DNA of 8,451 nucleotides from Wenzhouxiangella sp. Its GTDB lineage: Bacteria > Pseudomonadota > Gammaproteobacteria > Xanthomonadales > Wenzhouxiangellaceae. The position numbers and the translations under genes are program-made. The stretch's first letter is position 1; each line of letters begins with the position of its first letter. The notes beneath the pieces are model-generated. The model made no database searches. It saw only the letters and a list, made by a program, of their open reading frames with translations, and had not been told where the DNA came from. The stretch lies in assembly GCA_007123575.1 (NCBI GenBank), contig SKKV01000007.1:1-8451 (forward strand), written 5' to 3'. Shown one piece after another: positions 1-8,451 of the stretch.

Positions 1-1
1 A

Positions 2-1696
2 TGGAATTACGCGGTCAATCGGACCACCGGCATTTTCGCCCTGGGCCTTACCCGCTCGGCACCCAACCCTTTCGCGCCGCGCGATGCGGAAGAGCCGGGC
101 CTGAACGGCGAGTCGAACAATAACGACAACGACAACGAGCGCCCCGAGCGAACGGAGATCGAGCTGGACGGGCTCTGGAACCGGGTGGTGCGATTGCCGG
201 TGGATAACACCAACATCTCCAGCCTGGCCGCCGTCCATGGCGGCGTGCTCTATGTCGAAGTCGACCCCTTCTTCTACGGTCGTGCGCCAGAGCGTCAGCC
301 GCGGATTCGCTTCTTCCGCTTCGAAGACCGGGAGACAATCAACTTTCCGGACGGCTTGCAGGCCGTGGATGTCAGCGCCGATGGCCGCAAGCTGCTTGCC
401 CGCCAAGGCAGCAACTGGCAGGTGTTCGAGATTGCCCGCGAGGGTCGGGATCCGGAATCGGTGGTGACCTCGGGCCTGCGCGCCACCATCGATCCGGTGG
501 CCGAATGGGCAACGGCGTTTGACGAGGTCTGGCGTCGCTTCCGCGATCACTTCTACGTGGAGAACATGCACGGCTACGACTGGGAAGCGCTGCGCGAGCA
601 GTACCGCCCGTGGCTTGAGCATGTCGCCCATCGCAGTGATCTGAACTACCTGATGGGTGAAATGATCGCCGAGCTGAACGTCAGCCACGCCTATGTCAGC
701 GGCGGTGACGAGGGCCTGCCCGACCGTCATCCGGTGGCCTTGCTGGGCGCACGCTTTGAGATCGACCGCGACCGGTATCGGATCAGCAAGACTCTGGAAG
801 GCCAGAACGACGAACCGCGCTATCGCTCGCCGCTGACCGATGTCGGGGTGGATGTACGTGAGGGTGACTACATCCTGGCGATCAACGGCCGGCCGCTGTC
901 GGGCTCGGAAAATATCTATCGGCGTCTGCATTTGCCGCCCGGTGAAGCGATTGTGCTGACCGTCAGCGACCGTGCCGACGGCCGCAATCCCCGCACCGCG
1001 ACCGTGCGCCCGATCAACAACGAATCTTCCCTGCATTACCTGGCCTGGGTGCTGGACAACCACCGCCGGGTGACAGAGGCCACCGATGGTCGCGTCGGCT
1101 ACCTGCACGTGCCGGACATGGGGCCGAACGGCATCCGTGAGTTCATCAAGTGGTTCTATGGCCAGCTGCGCAAGGAGGGCTTGGTGGTTGACGTGCGTTC
1201 CAACGGCGGCGGCAACGTCTCGCAGATGCTGATCGAGCGTTTGAGCCGGCGCCCGCTGTCGCTGGGTTACTCGCGCACCATGCCCTACACCACCACATAC
1301 CCCAATCAGGCCTTCAACGGCCACTTGGCCGCCCTGCTCGACGAAAACTCGGCCTCTGACGGTGACATCTTCCCCTGGCAGTTCCGCAATGCCGGCCTGG
1401 GCCCGCTGATTGGCAAGCGCTCCTGGGGCGGGGTGGTCGGCATCACCAACCATGGCCCGCTGATTGACGGCGGCGTGGTCAACGTGCCGGAGTTCGGCTT
1501 TGCCAGTGTTGACGGTGAATACGTTGTTGAAGGCGAGGGCGTTGCCCCGGATATCGAGGTGGCCAATGACCCGGCCAGCGTGATCGCCGGCCGCGACCGC
1601 CAGCTTGAGCGCGCCATCGAAGAGGTAATGAACCAGATCGAAGCCGATCCACCTAGCTTTCCGGCACGCCCGGAGCCGCCGGTGAAGCTGGATTGA
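2..1696 (+). CDS. Tricorn-type serine protease, C-terminal part (5' end outside window)
   Basis: This is the C-terminal 564 residues of a tricorn protease homologue (MEROPS S41 group). Tricorn proteins are about 1,050-1,100 residues and degrade peptides. The frame is open from base 2 with no start, so the N-terminal half, including any signal peptide, is off the left edge. In order it shows: the end of the beta-propeller region (about 1-145) with an Asn/Asp-rich linker; a helical C1 domain (about 160-240) ending in NVSHAY; a PDZ-like domain (about 246-325); and the C2 catalytic domain (about 360-540) with DVRSNGGGNVSQ and SASDGDIFPWQFR. By comparison with tricorn, the likely catalytic residues are His229 (codon 686-688), nucleophile Ser452 (1355-1357) and Glu510 in VVEGEGVAPDIEV (1529-1531). 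All are present, so the enzyme looks intact here. It ends in TGA facing gcvP and appears functionally unrelated to its neighbours. The family call is firm; the substrate is unknown. Confidence 0.93.
   Translation, partial: WNYAVNRTTGIFALGLTRSAPNPFAPRDAEEPGLNGESNNNDNDNERPERTEIELDGLWNRVVRLPVDNTNISSLAAVHGGVLYVEVDPFFYGRAPERQPRIRFFRFEDRETINFPDGLQAVDVSADGRKLLARQGSNWQVFEIAREGRDPESVVTSGLRATIDPVAEWATAFDEVWRRFRDHFYVENMHGYDWEALREQYRPWLEHVAHRSDLNYLMGEMIAELNVSHAYVSGGDEGLPDRHPVALLGARFEIDRDRYRISKTLEGQNDEPRYRSPLTDVGVDVREGDYILAINGRPLSGSENIYRRLHLPPGEAIVLTVSDRADGRNPRTATVRPINNESSLHYLAWVLDNHRRVTEATDGRVGYLHVPDMGPNGIREFIKWFYGQLRKEGLVVDVRSNGGGNVSQMLIERLSRRPLSLGYSRTMPYTTTYPNQAFNGHLAALLDENSASDGDIFPWQFRNAGLGPLIGKRSWGGVVGITNHGPLIDGGVVNVPEFGFASVDGEYVVEGEGVAPDIEVANDPASVIAGRDRQLERAIEEVMNQIEADPPSFPARPEPPVKLD
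116..139 (+). other. Asn/Asp-rich low-complexity linker codons in the tricorn homologue
   Basis: Eight consecutive codons, nearly all AAC or GAC, encode NNNDNDNE between two propeller blade sequences. Many tricorn and propeller-protease homologues carry a charged loop of varying composition just before the conserved IxLDGxxxRVVxLPV segment, which here reads IELDGLWNRVVRLPV. It is probably a surface loop and a site where length varies by replication slippage. No function is claimed. Confidence 0.5.
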
Positions 1697-1811
1697 TCAG
1701 CGCCTGCGCCCGGCGATATTGGCCAGCCTCGTGGCGTACCTGGGCTACAAGTTGTTGATTGTGCGCTTCTAGCCAGATGGTTGACCGGGAAAAGGGAAAC
1801 TGGAAATGGAT

Positions 1812-1836
1812 GTAGCCCGGCCCAACGTGGCCGGGG
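1812..1836 (+). repeat. REP-like GTAG palindrome, copy 1
   Basis: A GTAG head (1812-1815) is followed by a perfect 7-bp stem, CCCGGCC (1816-1822) and GGCCGGG (1829-1835), with loop CAACGT. A GTAG tetranucleotide before a GC-rich imperfect palindrome is the hallmark of REP elements mobilised by RAYT transposases in pseudomonads and Stenotrophomonas. It matches copy 2, in opposite orientation, at 22 of 25 positions. It may also act as a transcript-stabilising or terminating hairpin for the tricorn homologue. No RAYT gene is in the window. Confidence 0.6.
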
Positions 1837-1934
1837 ACCATCTCTGTTGAAGGACCACTAGAAGGTCAAAAGGCCTCGCTGCTGATTGGTGTTGCGAGAC
1901 GAAGCCCAGATGATGGCGATAGAACAACTACAGA

Positions 1935-1959
1935 CCCCGGCCGCGTGGGACCGGGCTAC
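1935..1959 (-). repeat. REP-like GTAG palindrome, copy 2 (inverted)
   Basis: Read on the minus strand this begins GTAGCCCGG and ends GGCCGGGG, differing from copy 1 at 3 of 25 positions. The core stem is weaker than in copy 1 (CCCGG/CCGGG plus a mismatch). An alternative 6-bp perfect stem exists: CCGCGT (1941-1946) with ACGCGG (1958-1963). It lies 31 bases past the gcvP stop on that gene's strand, so it could form a 3'-end hairpin of the gcvP message, though no T-run follows. The inverted arrangement with copy 1 resembles a widely spaced REP doublet. Confidence 0.55.
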
Positions 1960-1990
1960 GCGGTCGGAACGCGCCACAACGCGGCACCAT

Positions 1991-4900
<2,910 letters not shown>

Positions 4901-4925
4901 GAGAAGTCTCTTCAGTCCTGAATTT

Positions 4926-5807
4926 CTATAAGGGTAGGTAGTGATCGATCAGCAAAAAGGCAAACAGCATCATCAGATACAGCACCGAATAGCTGAACAT
5001 TTTCATCGCGATCTGTTCGTTGCGGGGCCTCAGCATAGCGATGGCATAGCCCATAAAGCCCAGGTTGAGCACCGAGGAACCGGCCAGGTAGATCAGCCCG
5101 CTCATGCCGGTCAGCCAGGGCAGGAGGGTCACCAGGACCAGGATGATGCTGTAGAACAGGATCTGCCAGCGGGTGAATTCGACGCCGTGGGTGACTGGCA
5201 TCATCGGTACGTCGGCGGCCGCGTAATCGTGCCGGCGATAGATCGCCAGGGCCCAGAAGTGCGGCGGCGTCCATACGAAGATGATCAAAAACAGGATCAG
5301 TGCGTGGGCGTGAATCTCGCCGGTCACGGCAACCCAGCCAAGCACTGGCGGGGCCGCGCCGGCGGCACCGCCGATGACAATATTTTGCGGCGTGGCCCGC
5401 TTCAGCCAGGCGGTGTAGATGATGGCGTAACCGATCAGGCTGGCAAAGGTCAGAATGGCGGTCAGCGGGTTGATGAACACCGCCAGGATGAGCATGGAAA
5501 TTGCGGCCAGGCCAAGCGCGAAAACCAGCACCTGACGCTGATCGAGGCTGCCTGTAGGCAGGGGGCGGTTGCGCGTTCTCGCCATCACCTCGTCGGTCCT
5601 GGCATCGAGCAGGTGGTTGATCGCCGCAGCGCTGGATGCGGCCATGCCGATGCCCAGCGAGCCCAGGATCAGGACATCCAGCGGCACCATGCCGGGTACA
5701 GCCAGAAACATGCCGACCACGGCAGTGAAAACGATAAGACTCACGACCTTCAGCTTGCATAGGGCAAGGAAGTGTCGAATCTGGCTCCCTGGCAGGACAG
5801 CGTTCAT
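4926..5807 (-). CDS. cyoE: Protoheme IX farnesyltransferase (heme O synthase)
   Basis: This inner-membrane UbiA-family prenyltransferase (CyoE/CtaB) transfers a farnesyl group from farnesyl diphosphate to heme b, making heme O, the precursor of heme A. The 293-residue product has about eight or nine hydrophobic segments. The first Asp-rich motif reads NHLLDARTD (Asn64, Asp68, Asp72) followed by RTRNRPLPTG; the second region is WTPPHFWALAIYRRHDYAAADVPMMPV (179-205, Asp194 and Asp199). I chose the ATG at 5805-5807, 14 codons inside the longest frame: it overlaps the ctaA stop as ATGA, and its product starts just before the family's conserved N-terminus (FLALCKLKVVSL). No good ribosome binding site precedes it, so translation is probably coupled to ctaA. 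Next to ctaA and SURF1, the role is supplying heme A to an aa3-type oxidase rather than heme O to a bo3 quinol oxidase, so ctaB is an equally fitting name. Confidence 0.97.
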   Translation of the reverse strand: MNAVLPGSQIRHFLALCKLKVVSLIVFTAVVGMFLAVPGMVPLDVLILGSLGIGMAASSAAAINHLLDARTDEVMARTRNRPLPTGSLDQRQVLVFALGLAAISMLILAVFINPLTAILTFASLIGYAIIYTAWLKRATPQNIVIGGAAGAAPPVLGWVAVTGEIHAHALILFLIIFVWTPPHFWALAIYRRHDYAAADVPMMPVTHGVEFTRWQILFYSIILVLVTLLPWLTGMSGLIYLAGSSVLNLGFMGYAIAMLRPRNEQIAMKMFSYSVLYLMMLFAFLLIDHYLPL

Positions 5808-6808
5808 CCGGACGGGGCCGGTTTCTCGCCGGTCAGGGTCAGCAACCAAACCATGCTGCCAAGTAGCAACGCGGCGGTGCCGTTATGGGCGACGGCAATC
5901 CACAGCGGCAGGCCGAGCAATACGTTCAGAATGCCGAAGGAGATCTGGATCACCAGCAGCGCGCACAGCAGGCTGGCCGGACGGCCCATGCCTGGCGTGC
6001 GGAACAGTTGCCAAAGCAGCCAGCCGAACACGCCGATCACCACCAGCGCGCCAATGCGGTGGGCGAGGTGTATGGCTACCCGAGCGTCATGATCGAGCAC
6101 GCCGCCCTCGTAGTCCACGCCGACTCCGCGCCATAAAGTGAAGCCTTCGCTGAAGTTGCTGTCGGGCCACCACTGGCCCATGCAGGTGGGGAAATCGGGG
6201 CAAGACAGGGCCGCATAGTTGGTGCTGACCCAGCCGCCAAGCAGGATTTGCCCGACCAGCACGACCAGCCCCAGGGTCAGCGGCCAGCGCAGCCGACGCT
6301 GCTGCAGGTTGGGCTGCGGCTGCCGGGGACGTGTTTTCAGATACAGCCAGATCAGCAGGCTGAAGGTGAGCATGCCGCCGGCCAGGTGGGCGAGCACGAT
6401 GGCTGGTTTCAGAAGCATCGTGACCGTCCAGGCGCCCAAGGCGGCTTGGAAAAAGATCAGAACCAGCAGGGCAATGGGCAGAGTGACCGGCTGGCGCGGG
6501 TCGGAGCGTCGACGCCAGGCCAGGATGGCCAGGCCCAACACGACCAGTCCGAGAATGCCGGCAGCGTAACGGTGGACCATTTCGCGAACTGCCGAACCCA
6601 CGTCCACGGCCCGCTCCGGGCGCACTTGCTCGGCCACCGCCAACGAACCTTCGTCCTGCGGCCAGGTGAGGTGACCGTAGCAGCCCGGCCAGTCGGGGCA
6701 GCCGAGGCCGGCATCGGTCAGCCGAACCCAGGCGCCGAGGACGATGACCACGAAGGTCAGAACGGCCGCAAACAAGGCCAGGCGGTTGTAATTTTTGGCA
6801 GTATTCAT
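5804..6808 (-). CDS. ctaA: Heme A synthase (COX15/CtaA family)
   Basis: CtaA is an inner-membrane heme-containing oxygenase that oxidises the C8 methyl of heme O to a formyl group, giving heme A. The 334-residue protein has about eight membrane segments in two similar halves. The conserved histidines are at His79 (EMVHRYAAG, preceded by catalytic-type Glu76), His141 (LAHLAGGML), His250 (IHLAHRIGA) and His308 (VAHNGTAA). Each half has an external cysteine pair: GCPDWPGC (37/43) and SCPDFPTC (203/209), the arrangement of CtaA types with two disulfide loops. The ATG at 6806-6808 puts the first membrane segment at about 10-28. No recognisable ribosome binding site precedes it; it lies 8 nt after the SCO-like gene, which suggests coupling. 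Its stop overlaps the cyoE start by 4 nt, tying the two sequential enzymes together. Confidence 0.97.
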   Translation of the reverse strand: MNTAKNYNRLALFAAVLTFVVIVLGAWVRLTDAGLGCPDWPGCYGHLTWPQDEGSLAVAEQVRPERAVDVGSAVREMVHRYAAGILGLVVLGLAILAWRRRSDPRQPVTLPIALLVLIFFQAALGAWTVTMLLKPAIVLAHLAGGMLTFSLLIWLYLKTRPRQPQPNLQQRRLRWPLTLGLVVLVGQILLGGWVSTNYAALSCPDFPTCMGQWWPDSNFSEGFTLWRGVGVDYEGGVLDHDARVAIHLAHRIGALVVIGVFGWLLWQLFRTPGMGRPASLLCALLVIQISFGILNVLLGLPLWIAVAHNGTAALLLGSMVWLLTLTGEKPAPSG

Positions 6809-6816
6809 GGGGAAAG

Positions 6817-7392
6817 TCAGTTGCGCTGCGTCCAGGTCAGCAGGCGTCGCAAATCACGGCGTATGCCGTTCGGATCGGCGTCTGCGGAGTACTGCAATAT
6901 TATATTTCCCATGGGGTCAAGGATGTAGCTAGACGGCGCTTCGGGGGGCGAGGGAAAGGCTTCGTGAACGGCGGCCGCGGCTTGACCGTCGAGGATCTGA
7001 AAGTCATCAGCGAGCGTCAGTATCTGCTGCCGGGTCTGTTCGTCGACCGGCGTCAGACTGACCAGCAAAAGACCGACGTCGGGCTGGTGCCGATCCTGGG
7101 CCCGCCTGACCTGGCGCAGCCAGTAAAGGTCCTCCAGGCAGGCTTCATCGCACGGCTGCTGGCGGCGGTGTACCAGCTGCCAGCGGTCAAGTAGATCGTC
7201 GCGGCTGAGCGAGCTGCCATCGCCACGGCTTGCTTGCCAGCCATCGGGCAGGGGGATCACCGGCTGCACGAATTCACCGTGGTTGCGGGTGCCGCCCATG
7301 CGCGCATCGAACCATTCGCTGTGGAGCAGGGTGGCGATCAGCACCGGCGCGCCGAAAAGTACGAAAACCAGGATGATGACGGCCTTGTTCAT
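6817..7392 (-). CDS. Membrane-anchored SCO/thioredoxin-like protein of the oxidase assembly cluster
   Basis: A 191-residue protein with one N-terminal membrane anchor (about 4-23) and a probable periplasmic domain. It occupies the position of the uncharacterised gene between SURF1 and ctaA in Pseudomonas-like cox clusters (the PA0111 position, from memory). The domain resembles a diverged SCO/thioredoxin fold: a strand-like segment leads into a CxxxC motif, PCDEAC (Cys81, Cys85), where SCO proteins have CPxVC, and the C-terminal part has SSYILDPMGNIILQY, like the SCO YLIDPxG strand. The SCO copper-ligand histidine just before that strand is not obvious; the nearest is His143, 13 residues before Tyr156. 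A redox or copper-handling role in oxidase maturation is inference. The ATG at 7390-7392 overlaps the SURF1 stop as ATGA; the longer frame to 7512 would only add SURF1-overlapping sequence. It could instead be a plain thiol-disulfide protein. Confidence 0.85.
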   Translation of the reverse strand: MNKAVIILVFVLFGAPVLIATLLHSEWFDARMGGTRNHGEFVQPVIPLPDGWQASRGDGSSLSRDDLLDRWQLVHRRQQPCDEACLEDLYWLRQVRRAQDRHQPDVGLLLVSLTPVDEQTRQQILTLADDFQILDGQAAAAVHEAFPSPPEAPSSYILDPMGNIILQYSADADPNGIRRDLRRLLTWTQRN

Positions 7393-8090
7393 TTGCGTCG
7401 CAACTGCCTGTAGGTGAGAAAAACCCAGATAATCAGCACGGCTGAGGCAATGCTGAACCACTGAAACGCGTAGCCGCGGTGGCGCTCCGGACCCATGACC
7501 ACGGTTTGCCATTCGTCTCCGGTCAGATGCTGCGGATGGTCCGGGCTCAGCAGGACAATCTGGTCGATAACCCCCGGGCCGAACACCTCGCGCACGCGCT
7601 CCAGGTCAAAGTAGGTGGTCAGGTTGGGCCAGCTATTGCCGTCAAGGGCCTGCGCTGCTCCCAGTTGAAAGCCGACTCGGGGTGGGGGACTGAGTCGGCC
7701 GGTGATGTTTACCGGAGTCGCCGGCGTATCGATTGTCGGCCATTCGTCAGAGCGTCGCAGCCAAGGTTGCCAGCCTCGGTTGACCAACAGCGGCGGCCCC
7801 CCGTCTGCTGGCTCGAACAAGCTGAACACGTGCACGCCCGGGTGGTTGTTGCGTATCTGGTTGTCGAGCAGCAGATGTCTTTGCGTATCCCAGCTACCGT
7901 ATCCTTGCACGCGAGCGAAAGCGGGCGGCGAATGCGTGTTCAGGCTGGCCAGTTCGACGGCCGGAGCTTGTTCCCACTGTCGGGCCATCTGTTCTTTTTC
8001 CTCGGCGCGATCCAGCTGCCAGAAAGCCAGGCGCAAACAGGCGAGGACAACAGCGACGGCGACCAGGTGCGGAAGAAAACGGCGAATCAT
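7389..8090 (-). CDS. SURF1 family cytochrome oxidase assembly protein
   Basis: SURF1 (Shy1/CtaK type) is an inner-membrane assembly factor that helps deliver heme A to subunit I of aa3 cytochrome c oxidase. The 233-residue product has the family's two-helix layout: a first membrane segment (about 5-25) followed by FWQLDRAEEKEQM, a periplasmic domain, and a last segment (about 210-226). Signature stretches are LLLDNQIRNNHPGVHVFSLF (74-93), VNRGWQPW (103-110) and ERHRGYAFQWFSIA (202-215). I chose the ATG at 8088-8090 because MIRRFLPHLVAV runs straight into the first membrane helix; the longer frame to 8153 would run through the divergent promoter area. No clear ribosome binding site is visible. 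It is the first gene of the minus-strand run and its stop overlaps the SCO-like gene by 4 nt. Confidence 0.96.
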   Translation of the reverse strand: MIRRFLPHLVAVAVVLACLRLAFWQLDRAEEKEQMARQWEQAPAVELASLNTHSPPAFARVQGYGSWDTQRHLLLDNQIRNNHPGVHVFSLFEPADGGPPLLVNRGWQPWLRRSDEWPTIDTPATPVNITGRLSPPPRVGFQLGAAQALDGNSWPNLTTYFDLERVREVFGPGVIDQIVLLSPDHPQHLTGDEWQTVVMGPERHRGYAFQWFSIASAVLIIWVFLTYRQLRRK

Positions 8091-8123
8091 GACGGTTGGT
8101 AGAGATTCATCACAGCGAAGACT

Positions 8124-8129
8124 TATACT
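8124..8129 (+). promoter_or_regulatory. Possible -10 element(s) in the divergent SURF1 / twin-transmembrane gap
   Basis: The 68-nt gap between the two divergent starts (8091-8158) is locally AT-richer than its surroundings. It contains ACTTATACT (8121-8129): TATACT fits a sigma-70 -10 box on the plus strand, and the reverse complement AGTATAAGT gives TATAAG on the minus strand, so one site could serve both directions. No good -35 hexamer sits at 16-18 nt on either strand, so this is weak sequence-only evidence. Confidence 0.35.
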
Positions 8130-8158
8130 CCGCGTCTGTAAATAAAGGGTCATCCGTT

Positions 8159-8395
8159 TTGCTGAGCAAGCTAATCATCATCGGCGTTTTCATCGGCATT
8201 CTTTACACGCTGGCATCCGGGTTTTATTTTCTTATCACCGATGACGCCGACAGCGATCGCACCGTGCGCCGCTTGAGTTGGAGGGTTGGATTGTCGGTCG
8301 GCTTGATCTTGGTGCTGTGGGCCGGGTTCCACTTTGGCATCATCGAGCCTCGTGGCGTCAACCCGGTTCAGTACCCAGTGCCAGCGGGTGATTGA
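8159..8395 (+). CDS. Twin-transmembrane protein, DUF2909-like
   Basis: A 78-residue membrane protein with two hydrophobic segments (about 4-25 and 43-62) joined by a short polar loop, TDDADSDRTVRRLSWR. This matches the small twin-transmembrane family (DUF2909) found divergent to SURF1 in aa3 oxidase clusters; its function is not established. There is no ATG or GTG before the first helix. I chose TTG at 8159 (then CTG, MLSKLIII) because AAAGGGT at 8145-8150 is a reasonable ribosome binding site 9 nt upstream and the family starts directly at the helix. Another TTG at 8096 would add 21 residues unlike the family, reaching back almost to the SURF1 start. The tail after the second helix (EPRGVNPVQYPVPAGD) is polar. 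Confidence 0.82.
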   Translation: MLSKLIIIGVFIGILYTLASGFYFLITDDADSDRTVRRLSWRVGLSVGLILVLWAGFHFGIIEPRGVNPVQYPVPAGD

Positions 8396-8451
8396 GCAAC
8401 ATCACTCGCCCTAAAGCTCGTTTACTCGTGGGGCAAGGACGAATGATCGAG

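Larger units (their letters stand above)
1697..1990. other. Convergent intergenic region, no supported gene
   Basis: This 294-base gap separates the stop codons of the tricorn homologue (+) and gcvP (-), so it holds the 3' ends of two converging transcripts. It carries two inverted GTAG-headed palindromes described separately. I see no tRNA, no open frame with a credible start and ribosome binding site, and no classical GC hairpin followed by a T-run for either gene. Termination may use the REP-like hairpins or Rho. Confidence 0.7.

Noticed and set aside
1858..1876. Weak inverted repeat GACC/GGTC near 1854-1875 as a terminator of the tricorn homologue
   Set aside because: The stem is only four base pairs with no T-run. 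The REP-like palindromes are better hairpins.
4912..5760. 282-codon minus-strand frame overlapping cyoE in another phase
   Set aside because: It is rich in R, P and H with no membrane segments or family motifs; it is a shadow of cyoE.
4941..5762. 273-codon open frame on the plus strand, antisense to cyoE
   Set aside because: Its composition is rich in H, Q, D and G, typical of the mirror of a membrane protein, and it has no family motif. cyoE is unambiguous on the other strand.
8091..8153. Upstream extension of SURF1 to an ATG at 8153
   Set aside because: The extra 21 residues would run through the divergent promoter area, and the family N-terminus fits MIRRFLPHLV at 8090.
8435..8451. ATG ATC GAG at 8443 preceded by AAGGA, a possible start of a further plus-strand gene
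   Set aside because: Only three codons are inside the window and the spacing to the AAGGA is short (3 nt), so it cannot be called.
8396..8451. Possible 3' end of oxidase subunit III (coxC) on the minus strand, expected from related gene orders
   Set aside because: The minus-strand frames here end LDHSSLPHE or RSFVLAPRVNEL, which do not resemble the hydrophobic C-terminus of subunit III.

Overview
The window looks like a chromosomal segment of a GC-rich gammaproteobacterium. The evidence is the gene order SURF1, SCO-like protein, ctaA, ctaB/cyoE with a divergent twin-transmembrane gene, which matches the aa3 cytochrome oxidase assembly locus of Pseudomonas-like genomes. GTAG-headed palindromes of the REP type, common in pseudomonads and Xanthomonadales, fit this too. 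The exact genus cannot be fixed from the sequence alone. Nothing points to a plasmid, phage or genomic island.

Layout. Positions 2-1696 (+) hold the C-terminal half of a tricorn-type serine protease whose N-terminus lies off the left edge. Positions 1697-1990 are a convergent intergenic gap with two inverted REP-like palindromes and no convincing gene. Positions 1991-8090 (-) form one tight five-gene run, read right to left: SURF1 (8090-7389), a small membrane-anchored SCO/thioredoxin-like protein (7392-6817), heme A synthase ctaA (6808-5804), heme O synthase ctaB/cyoE (5807-4926) and the glycine cleavage P-protein gcvP (4900-1991). Two junctions are 4-nt ATGA overlaps; the others are gaps of 8 and 25 nt. 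Divergent from this run, a small twin-transmembrane (DUF2909-like) gene occupies 8159-8395 (+). The last 56 bases are short of a recognisable gene.

How the genes work together. CyoE farnesylates heme b to heme O, and CtaA oxidises heme O to heme A. SURF1 helps place heme A into oxidase subunit I, and the SCO-like protein probably has a redox or copper-related role in the same maturation. The oxidase structural genes are not in the window; in related genomes they lie beyond the divergent twin-transmembrane gene. GcvP, the PLP-dependent glycine decarboxylase, has no obvious link to heme A but sits where a classical sco gene is often found, apparently in the same transcription unit.

Overall this is mostly ordinary core-genome content. 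The points worth a second look are the gcvP placement, the SCO-like protein with CxxxC but no copper-ligand histidine at the usual place, and the inverted REP-like pair. I found no clear sign of an undescribed system.
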